Shown here: positions 1 to 6,029 of the stretch, piece by piece
How the letters are laid out: every line of letters begins with the position of its first letter
Numbering within the stretch: position 1 is the stretch's first letter
The notes under the pieces: model-generated
What the model was told of the DNA's origin: nothing
The model's database searches: none
The model's input: the letters and a program-made list of their open reading frames with translations, nothing else
Translations under genes and position numbers: made by a program
Assembly (NCBI RefSeq): GCF_900142665.1
Contig: NZ_FRBR01000008.1
Span: 1 to 64,000 of the forward strand
Length of the DNA stretch: 64,000 nt
Direction: 5' to 3'
Source: Roseovarius pacificus
GTDB lineage: Bacteria > Pseudomonadota > Alphaproteobacteria > Rhodobacterales > Rhodobacteraceae

Positions 1-54
1 ATCCGCGTAGATCACCACACCAAGCGACCTGAGAAACTCCGCCGTAGTCTCCAT
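1..54 (-). CDS. Start of an unknown protein, cut by the window edge
   Basis: Only the first 18 codons are inside the window; the rest lies before base 1. The ATG at 54 reads METTAEFLRSLGVV and is preceded on the minus strand by a purine-rich AGGAAGGA about eight bases upstream, a good ribosome binding site. No function can be assigned from 18 residues. It is the leftmost visible gene of the integrated island. Confidence 0.5.
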   Translation of the reverse strand, partial: METTAEFLRSLGVVIYAD

Positions 55-534
55 GGAGAAAATCCTTCCTGTTCAACAACAGGGATGACCTCGCACAAAA
101 CCAAACAGCAAAAAACGTGGGGCGCGGACACCGTTTACCAACTCCCCGAAATCGCCGGAGATTAAATTTGTGCCGCGCACAAATCCTTGAGGACGGTACC
201 AATCTCTTTTCGAGATGTGGGCATTATGTTCTCATATCGTCCACTCTATAGTTAACGGCTGGGGTTCAATCCGCCCCGGTCCGTTCCGCCGAATTGTGCT
301 CAAGTTCCCCAATGGCTCATGGTGCGCGATGGCGGTCTTTGGGTCGGCTGACAGTCAGTAGCGCAGGCGCGGGTCAAACACGACTGTCGGAAACGAATTT
401 GCCGAGAGGCGCAAGCACCGCTCTGGTCGCATTGCTACCGGGATCTATCGGTCAGAAGCGTTCCGCCCGCACCGAGGGAGGCGAAGGCGGAGCGCTGTTA
501 TTTCGGGAAAGGCGTTTGAGACAGTATACCGTGC
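55..534. other. Gap without a convincing gene
   Basis: About 480 bases between two minus-strand genes. An open frame at 294-623 on the plus strand has no ribosome binding site, overlaps the end of the next gene and has arginine- and serine-rich composition typical of a shadow frame. I see no tRNA, repeat or clear promoter. A short stretch near 262-282 resembles a T-arm, but no acceptor or anticodon arm accompanies it. Confidence 0.4.
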
Positions 535-1017
535 TCAGGAAACACCCGCGATTTTGCGTGCATCGATCTCAATTTTTGCGCGCTCATGCGCGGAGGCATC
601 CAACGGCATGTCTTGGACTCTGAAGTCCGCCCGCAGCTTTTTCGCGGCATAGAGTTCAGCGGCAATGGTCTGACAAGGTGACAGGTGCACATCGCAGATG
701 CTGCGATCGCCGGACCTAACATGTGCTTCCGTCACCTGCACCAGGAACCAATCCCGGGCTCCGCGCTCAAGGACCAGGTCTGTAGACTTCGCAGGATAAC
801 CATAAGAGCTTGCAGAGGGGCCAGCGGGCCGGCATTCGACCCGGGCCCCTTTCCATCCTGCCTTCGGCAGAATGCCCTTGAGCTTTTCTTCGGCGCGCGC
901 GGCATAGTCCCCGAGCACTTCAGGGTTTGTCACGGTAAAGGACTTGGCACGTTTGTTCACCAGGTCCAAAGCCGTTTGGATCTTGGTCGTGTTGGTTTCG
1001 GAAAGTTTGATGCGCAT
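535..1017 (-). CDS. Unknown 160-residue island protein
   Basis: The frame starts MRIKLSETNTTKIQ and has a clear ribosome binding site (GAAGGAAC about six bases before the ATG). The protein is soluble, with no signal peptide or membrane segment. It has a charged helical N-terminal half (ALDLVNKRAKSFTV, YAARAEEKLKGILPKAGWKGARVE), a middle part predicted as strands (DLVLERGARDWFLVQV) and a lysine-rich C-terminus. I do not recognise a family. It is divergent from the zinc-ribbon protein on the right and may share a promoter region with it. The start is secure; the function is unknown. Confidence 0.6.
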   Translation of the reverse strand: MRIKLSETNTTKIQTALDLVNKRAKSFTVTNPEVLGDYAARAEEKLKGILPKAGWKGARVECRPAGPSASSYGYPAKSTDLVLERGARDWFLVQVTEAHVRSGDRSICDVHLSPCQTIAAELYAAKKLRADFRVQDMPLDASAHERAKIEIDARKIAGVS

Positions 1018-1221
1018 CGTTTGGTTCCTTCATGTTCAGAGTTGGCATCGCCGCGATTGCAGCGGCTGAACATGAAATCGGAGCGCTTCCAGAAGATCGG
1101 AAGAAAAATCGAAAACTTTTCTGAAAAGCTGCGCCACTTCACGACCTTGCGGAAACATCGAAAATCCCGATCTGATCGCCAGCTTCAAATTTTCGCCAGA
1201 TTCCGATGTTTTCAACGCCCT

Positions 1222-1809
1222 ATGAAAAAGAAATCTGAAAGACATTCGAATCCTGGTGTTGGGCGCTCAGCACCGGTTGGTGCTCGAGTGGAATGCCCGG
1301 GCTGCGCGGAAGGATTCGTCAAAACACGCAGCAACAAGCTTTTCTGCAGTCGTGCCTGCGCGAAAGCCCGTTCGGCACGCCTGGCATTAGAAAACGCCGA
1401 CGGTGAGTTCATTGAACGACGTCGGCGTCGGAAAGCCGACGAGAACGCGCGGCTTGTCGAGAGACTTGACCAATTGTCGGCGGACTACATCGAAACAGTC
1501 TTGCGCGGACAGAAGCCGGACGATGTCAATCGATTGATGGAAGATGTTTTGGTTTCAGCGCGAAGCGGCGGTCCGTTGCGATTGGCATTGCTGAACCGGC
1601 GAATGAATGGTGATCTGCCGCGGCCCTCAGGCCTTCAGCGCGGGCGCCGCGCGTACGCGGCACGCATAGCAGGACGTCGTTTGAAGTTCGTCGCGGCACT
1701 CAGGCACCATTGCAGCAAAACGCGTGGTGTTCCGCTCGCGCGTTACCTTGCGCGACCGACAAAAGTGCGTCTGACATCTTCAAGAACGCGCCGCGTTAAA
1801 AAGAGATAA
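1222..1809 (+). CDS. Small zinc-ribbon-like unknown protein
   Basis: The start chosen is ATG 1222 (MKKKSERHSNPG), giving 195 residues. An alternative ATG at 1072 would add 50 basic residues, and neither has a good ribosome binding site. Around residues 26-46 a four-cysteine pattern, CPGC followed about fourteen residues later by CSRAC, looks like a treble-clef or zinc-ribbon finger of the kind seen in DNA- or RNA-associated proteins. After it come a charged helix (ERRRRRKADENARLVERLDQL) and a basic C-terminus rich in arginine. No catalytic motif is visible. It lies inside the island and is divergent from the preceding gene. A nucleic-acid-binding role is inference from the finger and the basic charge. 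Confidence 0.5.
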   Translation: MKKKSERHSNPGVGRSAPVGARVECPGCAEGFVKTRSNKLFCSRACAKARSARLALENADGEFIERRRRRKADENARLVERLDQLSADYIETVLRGQKPDDVNRLMEDVLVSARSGGPLRLALLNRRMNGDLPRPSGLQRGRRAYAARIAGRRLKFVAALRHHCSKTRGVPLARYLARPTKVRLTSSRTRRVKKR

Positions 1810-1924
1810 TTGTCTGATACTAATTAGGTATTCGTTCCTTCCCATCATGTATTGAGCCTGACCGCTGCGCGGTAAGAGCGCGCGGCGAGTGATGATTGCG
1901 CTTCTGCGTCGATGCTTTGGCGAT

Positions 1925-1958
1925 CGACCCCGGGTGTGGCTCGTGCCACCCGGGGTCG
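1925..1958. promoter_or_regulatory. Perfect 12-bp hairpin in the leader of the next gene
   Basis: CGACCCCGGGTG at 1925-1936 is followed ten bases later by its exact reverse complement at 1947-1958. It lies 48 bases before the ATG at 2007 and about 115 bases after the previous stop codon. There is no T-run, so it is not a textbook terminator. A role as an mRNA leader structure or protein-binding site is inference. Confidence 0.5.
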
Positions 1959-2006
1959 CCGCTGCGCATCTTTGAGGGTGGTTCATCCCAACCGCAGGAG
2001 ACATCC

Positions 2007-2648
2007 ATGAAACTCTACAGCCCCAATGAATTCAACGTTACGAGCGCGTGGCGGAGCACAGCCTGCAGCGTTGCCAGTACTTTTCCGCGATACATTTCGA
2101 ACAGAGGCAACACGCTCCATTGTCGCCTGCCGCAGTGCAATGCGGACCTGCCACGCCATGACGTCAAGCCTGGCGATGTTGTTTCCTTCCAATTTCCCCA
2201 CCTGGACAGCGAGGATGAACGGCTTTCCGGGTGTTTTGCCGACGCGCGACCGTGCCTGGTTGCAGAGATCGATCCGGAGACGGACAGCGCCTTGATCGTC
2301 TACGGGACCGCCAGAAATACAAATGCCAACAGAGGATTTGAAATCTGGATCAAAAGGGATCTCGACGCGTGCGGTTTGAACCGACCCACGCGGTTCATAT
2401 TCTCTCGGCGTTTCCGGGTGCCGCTGAACGATCCGCGCTTCAATGTTCGCGCGCAGGGAACCCCGGTTACCGGGCGCTTGCCGGAGGTTTTGATGTCTCG
2501 ACTTGAGCGATTGCACGCTCTGGTTTCAGCCAGCTATGGCGGGAACGAAAAACTCCGCCATGTGCACGAATGGATCGGTTCCAACGAAGTCGATGATTGC
2601 GACATCGTGGCTCGACTGATGTTCCGACGGTCCCGAGCTGCGTCTTGA
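2007..2648 (+). CDS. Unknown protein, possibly PemK/MazF-like fold
   Basis: Start ATG 2007 (MKLYSPNEFNVT) is chosen because CAGGAG lies seven bases upstream; an in-frame ATG at 1896 has none. The protein is 213 residues. Residues about 53-125 read VKPGDVVSFQFPHLDS, then RPCLVAEID and ALIVYGTARNT. This resembles the order of strands in PemK/MazF-type toxins (GDVV..F, RP.LV, then a strand), with a C-terminal helical part. The similarity is by eye and weak, and no partner antitoxin gene is adjacent. A strong hairpin terminator follows at 2667-2701, supporting a real transcription unit. Confidence 0.55.
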   Translation: MKLYSPNEFNVTSAWRSTACSVASTFPRYISNRGNTLHCRLPQCNADLPRHDVKPGDVVSFQFPHLDSEDERLSGCFADARPCLVAEIDPETDSALIVYGTARNTNANRGFEIWIKRDLDACGLNRPTRFIFSRRFRVPLNDPRFNVRAQGTPVTGRLPEVLMSRLERLHALVSASYGGNEKLRHVHEWIGSNEVDDCDIVARLMFRRSRAAS

Positions 2649-2666
2649 GGATCCGACGTGAGGTGA

Positions 2667-2701
2667 AAGCAATCGGAGGCCATTGCGGCCTCCGATTGCT
2701 T
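2667..2701. terminator. Bidirectional hairpin terminator
   Basis: A perfect 15-bp stem (AAGCAATCGGAGGCC and its complement) with a five-base loop ATTGC. It lies between the plus-strand gene ending at 2648 and the minus-strand frame ending at 2700. The convergent position suggests that it serves both directions. No long T-run follows. Confidence 0.7.
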
Positions 2702-3005
2702 ACGGAAGAAAGACCCGCCAAATTGCGATACCCGATCCGATTGCAGTAACACCGATTATTTCTTCGTCTCGCCGTCTTCGCCGGACGGCTTTCGCCAGTT
2801 TGAGGGGATTGGGAAAGTCTGTATGATCTGTTGCATGTTCATGCCTTGAGTGATGATGCATTTTAACGTACATCTCCTGAAAATCCAAATTATCGAATGG
2901 GCTCCGGGGGAATTGCTGGCAGAGATCATGACCACACGCGTGCTGGCCATGTTTCCTGGTGAAGCGCTTCACTTTCATTGCTCTGGAATTGGTTGCTAAC
3001 CGCAT
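2700..3005 (-). CDS. Possible small protein with a hydrophobic C-terminus
   Basis: A 101-residue frame from ATG 3005 (a TTG at 3023 could extend it). The N-terminal part is basic. The middle carries histidine- and cysteine-containing stretches (HGQHACGHDLCQQF, MHHHSRHEHATDH) that could bind metal, followed by RRRRR and a hydrophobic C-terminal stretch (IIGVTAIGSGIAIW) that could be a tail anchor. It ends inside the hairpin terminator at 2667-2701, which favours a real gene. No family is recognised and the ribosome binding site is poor. Confidence 0.35.
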   Translation of the reverse strand: MRLATNSRAMKVKRFTRKHGQHACGHDLCQQFPRSPFDNLDFQEMYVKMHHHSRHEHATDHTDFPNPLKLAKAVRRRRRDEEIIGVTAIGSGIAIWRVFLP

Positions 3006-3246
3006 GAAGCTGGTTGTCTTCAAACGTTGAGATAAAGCGCAGCGATAATCGTACGGCGACAGCAGCGCAGCCGCTCATTCGGCGCCAATGTTAGGCGCCC
3101 AGCACGCGAGTTGCACGATAGACGGGTGCCATTCTGCTGGTCAATTTCCGTTCTCGCCAAGAATTGGTGTTTCTGCTCCCCCAGAGCTCGACCCATCTGT
3201 TGGACAGGGCTTCAACCCTCGTCAGACCAACAAAACGGAAATCGCT

Positions 3247-3446
3247 ATGAGCCCAAAGTACCCACACGTTCACGTGCCGCTCACTGGTGAAGACAGTTCA
3301 GCCCCGCCATAGTCTCGCGTTGTCGCCGTGCTGCGCGGCGTGCCGGATTGCCCCAAGCCGAATGTGACGAGTTTACGCGCGCCGCATTCTCCGGAACCTA
3401 AGACGACTTGGTTGCAACGGCCATGACATGGTTCAAGTGTTCATGA
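3247..3446 (+). pseudogene. Degraded copy of a small conserved unknown protein
   Basis: ATG 3247 opens MSPKYPHVHVPLTGEDSS and hits a stop at 3310. After a one-base frame change the reading resumes as SPAIVSRCRRAARRAGLPQ and AECDEFTRAAFSG. An in-frame TAA then stands where a codon for tyrosine would fit, and the frame goes on as DDLVATAMTWFKCS to a TGA at 3444-3446. The combined reading matches, from memory, a short conserved family of mobile-element-linked unknown proteins (PKYP.V.V.LTGEDGNA ... RRAGV....DEF...A.SGDYD.LL.T.M.W). One frameshift and one nonsense codon make it a pseudogene. Confidence 0.5.
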
Positions 3447-3611
3447 CCACACTTCGTAATCGCCACAGGGAAGCAATCGTGCCGAAACCGTCCAGCTGGC
3501 TGGATCGACACGTCCGCAGTCTTGCCGTCCGTCTCCGGGCCGCGTTCTGGGCGTGGAATTTGAAACCTCTCCATCCGGGGCCTTTCTCCTGCGAAAGACC
3601 AGGAGAACCGG

Positions 3612-3995
3612 ATGCGACCTTCGACCATTTTCGAACCTGACGCCCTTCGCCTGCTCAGTCGCAGGCGGCTGTTGCAACGCTGGCAGCACGGGAGCGACGC
3701 GTTTTTTTGGCGCGCGGAACGCGACGGGCTGCTCGTCCCGCGGCGTGACGGGCGCCGGATTGGCTATGCCGAAGCGGATGTGTTTGCGTTCGAAGGCGGT
3801 CAGCCGCCGAAGGGCTTGCTCGACGCATATCGTCTCGATTTGCTGACACCGGAGGAGGTCGCGGCGCGGTGCACGCTGAAGCGGGGAACGATCCTCGAGC
3901 GTGCCCGGCGAGGTGCGCTGCCGGGCCGGAGAATTGGCGCGGCCTGGCGCTTTGTTCCCGCCGAGGTCGCAAATTGGTTGCAGACGTGGAGCTGA
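3612..3995 (+). CDS. Excisionase-like double helix-turn-helix protein
   Basis: A 127-residue protein with AGGAGA seven bases before ATG 3612. The C-terminal half, from about residue 77, reads LLTPEEVAARCTLKRGTIL then GALPGRRIGAAWRFVPAEV. This is the pattern of MerR/excisionase-type HTH_17 domains: a helix-turn-helix, then a wing with a W-R-F-containing strand and a final helix. The N-terminal half (LLSRRRLLQRWQHGSDAF, RDGRRIGYAEADVFAFE) looks like a second, diverged copy of the same fold. Such proteins act as recombination directionality factors or repressors on mobile elements. The two tyrosine recombinases 2 kb downstream are plausible partners, but that link is inference. Confidence 0.7.
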   Translation: MRPSTIFEPDALRLLSRRRLLQRWQHGSDAFFWRAERDGLLVPRRDGRRIGYAEADVFAFEGGQPPKGLLDAYRLDLLTPEEVAARCTLKRGTILERARRGALPGRRIGAAWRFVPAEVANWLQTWS

Positions 3996-4060
3996 TGCAG
4001 GCGCCATAGCGAAACGTCACATCAAACTTTCCGAGTACACTTCAATCAAAGGACCAAACC

Positions 4061-5086
4061 ATGTCGAAACACCCCAAGCATGTCAGTGTCGCCGAGCCGA
4101 CCCTGATCATCTCCAACGCTCTGCATGTCGGAGCGACATACCGTGTCGCGGCCGACAGGCTCAACGCCGATGGCTATTTGCCGGACGACGATTTCCGTCT
4201 TGCGCGCGATGTCCAGGATATTGATCGGCGTCTGCCGGACTTCAACGCCGCCTACCTTCGCGATTGCCATGGTCATGTCATGGCGCTCCGGGATGAACTC
4301 TCACCCCTGGGGCGATCTGAAACGCAGACTCTGACGTCGCTTCTTGCAGTTCACGGCAAGCTCGTAAATGCAGCCGGCCAGGGTCCGCTCAATCAGTTCG
4401 AAGGCCTCGGCGGTCTCGCGATCGTTGAAGAGGATATCGCCCTTTTGTTCAAAAAAACAGGCACTGAGCGCGCGGGTGCCGCTGCGCGGGCGGTGATCGC
4501 ATATGCCGCCAATGCCTGCGACACGGCCGTTCTCAGTCGCCGGCACCAGGAGTTCGACGGCCTTGCCGGCCCGGTCGCCGCGAGGTCGGGGCTGTCTTTC
4601 ACCCGGGTCGTCCACGACCTCTGGCGTCACGGGAGCATCAAGGATGACGACCCGCGGCGGAAGCTCGATCCATCCCGTGTCAAATCACATCCGCTCTTTG
4701 ACGCCCCTTCGGGGCAATTCCTGGAGGAAGCCTCCGCTTCAATGCGGGATATCATGCCCGAGTTGACCGGCGCCCGAGACCACCCGATCTGGGGACGGGC
4801 CATTATCGAGAACGATATCGGGGAGTTCCAGGCCGCGGCCGAGCAGATGCGTACTCGGACCAATTCGGGTCAGAAGGTCCAGACAAAAGTACATGCCCGG
4901 GTGATGATGGCCCTGGCAAGCATGATCGAGCGGGCCGGGCTCAATGTGTCACAATTGGCTCCGGCCTCCGGGGCCACAGCGAGCTTGTTTGCGATCTGCG
5001 CCAGCGCCTCAGCCCGAAGCCATGTCTATCAGAAGCGCGCCCGCGAGCAGGCCTCGCCGACAAGGCAATCCTCCGCACGTCATTGA
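4061..5086 (+). CDS. Unknown 341-residue island protein
   Basis: Start ATG 4061 (MSKHPKHVSVAEP) has AAGGAC about seven bases upstream. The protein is soluble and almost entirely helical, with no signal peptide and no membrane segment. The first 60 residues contain LIISNALHVGATYRVAADRL. The middle is alanine-rich (GAAARAVIAYAANACDTAVL). A region near residue 190 (FTRVVHDLWRHGSIKDDDP) and an alanine/serine-rich C-terminus complete it. I find no catalytic motif and recognise no family. It follows the double-HTH gene by 65 bases in the same direction, so the two may form one transcription unit, which ends before the hairpin array at 5384. Confidence 0.55.
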   Translation: MSKHPKHVSVAEPTLIISNALHVGATYRVAADRLNADGYLPDDDFRLARDVQDIDRRLPDFNAAYLRDCHGHVMALRDELSPLGRSETQTLTSLLAVHGKLVNAAGQGPLNQFEGLGGLAIVEEDIALLFKKTGTERAGAAARAVIAYAANACDTAVLSRRHQEFDGLAGPVAARSGLSFTRVVHDLWRHGSIKDDDPRRKLDPSRVKSHPLFDAPSGQFLEEASASMRDIMPELTGARDHPIWGRAIIENDIGEFQAAAEQMRTRTNSGQKVQTKVHARVMMALASMIERAGLNVSQLAPASGATASLFAICASASARSHVYQKRAREQASPTRQSSARH

Positions 5087-5383
5087 TCCCGGCGGACGCC
5101 GGGGCAGTGGCCACAGGCAACCGCGTCGACCGGGGCGGACATGAGGTCCTCAGATCTGTTTTCCACGAGATTGTGCACTGGCAGGACAAACGGCCATGAG
5201 AGAGAAGAGATCTCGAAAAAGAAATGCGCAAAATCAATTGCTTATAAATTTCTCGGGATTTCCAGTTCCGGAAGGGTGTCGCCGAACCCTTATTTTGAGT
5301 GTCGGCAGCAGCGAAGCGAGGCCAAGGCCTTGTTACACCGCTCCGGCGCATCCGACTGGGAGATAGGGCAACTGTCTTTCCGG
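5087..5383. other. AT-rich gap before the hairpin array
   Basis: About 300 bases without a gene. The part at 5205-5260 is clearly more AT-rich than its surroundings (GCTTATAAATTTC, then CGGGATTTCC), and a TATTTT box lies near 5291. These could provide a promoter for the rightward array that follows, but no confident -35/-10 pair can be named. Confidence 0.35.
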
Positions 5384-5411
5384 GTTTGCCGCCGAACAGG
5401 CGGCTGAGAAG
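5384..5411 (+). repeat. Hairpin repeat copy 1
   Basis: Begins GTTTGCCGCCGAACAGG and ends GCGGCTGAGAAG. The stem CCGCC/GGCGG closes the loop GAACA. Confidence 0.65.
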
Positions 5412-5490
5412 AAAATGGCGTATACCCGCACCGTTTCACGGACAGCGTGGGCAACAATGGACCGGATGTCCGGTACCGCGCGCCAAAACA

Positions 5491-5518
5491 GTTTGCCGCC
5501 GCATAGGCGGCTGAGACA
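5491..5518 (+). repeat. Hairpin repeat copy 2
   Basis: Begins GTTTGCCGCCGCATAGG and ends GCGGCTGAGACA. It differs from copy 1 in the loop (GCATA) and in the last bases. The start-to-start distance to copy 1 is 107 bases. Confidence 0.65.
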
Positions 5519-5603
5519 TCGTATGCGGTCGTGAGGCCGTGGCGGCTGGCCCGGGCAACGGGCTGGCACCGGACCGGAACGTCCGGCACGGCAAGCCAAA
5601 ACC

Positions 5604-5631
5604 CATTGCCGCCGAACAGGCGGTTCGTGTT
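5604..5631 (+). repeat. Hairpin repeat copy 3, degenerate
   Basis: The core TTGCCGCCGAACAGGCGG is identical to copy 1, but the first bases (CAT) and the 3' end (TTCGTGTT) differ. A decayed last repeat is typical of the trailing end of CRISPR arrays, but it could also mark the end of any tandem array. It starts 113 bases after copy 2. Confidence 0.6.
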
Positions 5632-5684
5632 CCAAACGTCTGGGGCACACGACCTGGAAAGATGGTCTCCTTTTGCACTTGCGG

Positions 5685-5716
5685 CCCGCAGGTCTCGTTC
5701 CTGCGGGTCTTTTTTC
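5685..5716 (+). terminator. Rho-independent terminator after the array
   Basis: CCCGCAGG at 5685-5692, a seven-base loop and CCTGCGGG at 5700-5707 are followed by TCTTTTTT. The T-run lies on the plus strand, so it ends rightward transcription. No ORF ends just upstream, so the transcript it ends is probably the hairpin array itself. Confidence 0.75.
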
Positions 5717-5862
5717 GTGTTCCGACCCGCCAATTTGAAACCGGCCCTTCGCGGAGCTTTTTCCGTCTCATGACTTCGATGAAACCCCGGAGAGCCCCAT
5801 GGAAAACCCTTCCGAAAGCCGACCTCACGGCGCGCAAATGGGTGCGTCCGCGAACCGCCCGT

Positions 5863-5979
5863 CTGAACGGACAACCAAGCGTTTGAAGGGCATTCAGAGC
5901 CATCTGAACGAAACGCCTATCCAGGTTTACGGGCCTTATCTGCACCCCCGTTCCGTTCAGCGAGGCGTGACTGAACGGA
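5863..5979. promoter_or_regulatory. Repeated CTGAACGGA boxes before the recombinase operon
   Basis: CTGAACGGA occurs at 5863-5871 and 5971-5979, the near-copy CTGAACGAA at 5904-5912, and the reverse complement TCCGTTCAG at 5952-5960. The last two exact copies form an inverted pair with a ten-base gap. The cluster ends about 50 bases before the first recombinase start at 6030. Clusters like this are typical of operators or recombinase arm-type sites; which one applies here cannot be told from the sequence. Confidence 0.5.
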
Positions 5980-6029
5980 CGGCGCTGCCGATGAACACTC
6001 AACCTTCCCGATGAACGAAAGGAAAACCG

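Larger units (their letters stand above)
5384..5709 (+). ncRNA. Candidate structured RNA or CRISPR-like hairpin-repeat array
   Basis: Three 28-base repeats lie at 5384-5411, 5491-5518 and 5604-5631, each centred on GCCGCCGAACAGGCGG or GCCGCCGCATAGGCGG, which folds into a 5-bp stem with a 5-base loop. The first two begin GTTTGCCGCCG and end GGCGGCTGAGA. The third is degenerate at both ends. Compared without gaps with the classic type I-F CRISPR repeat as I remember it, the first repeat matches at about three quarters of positions, with the hairpin in the same place. The intervals are 79 and 85 bases, far longer than I-F spacers, and they share related sequence, including GGGCAAC, a CCGGA..TCCGG palindrome and GCCAAAAC. 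A rho-independent terminator follows at 5685-5716, so the region is probably a rightward transcript. No cas gene is present. Confidence 0.5.

Noticed and set aside
262-282. T-arm-like stretch GGGGTTCAATCCGCCCC
   Set aside because: No other tRNA arms surround it and it does not match the tRNA-Met fragment at the island's right end closely enough to be the second attachment site.
5384-5631. Calling the hairpin repeats a standard CRISPR array
   Set aside because: Intervals of 79 and 85 bases are too long for type I-F, the intervals share sequence with each other, and no cas genes are in the window. Reported as a candidate structured array instead.
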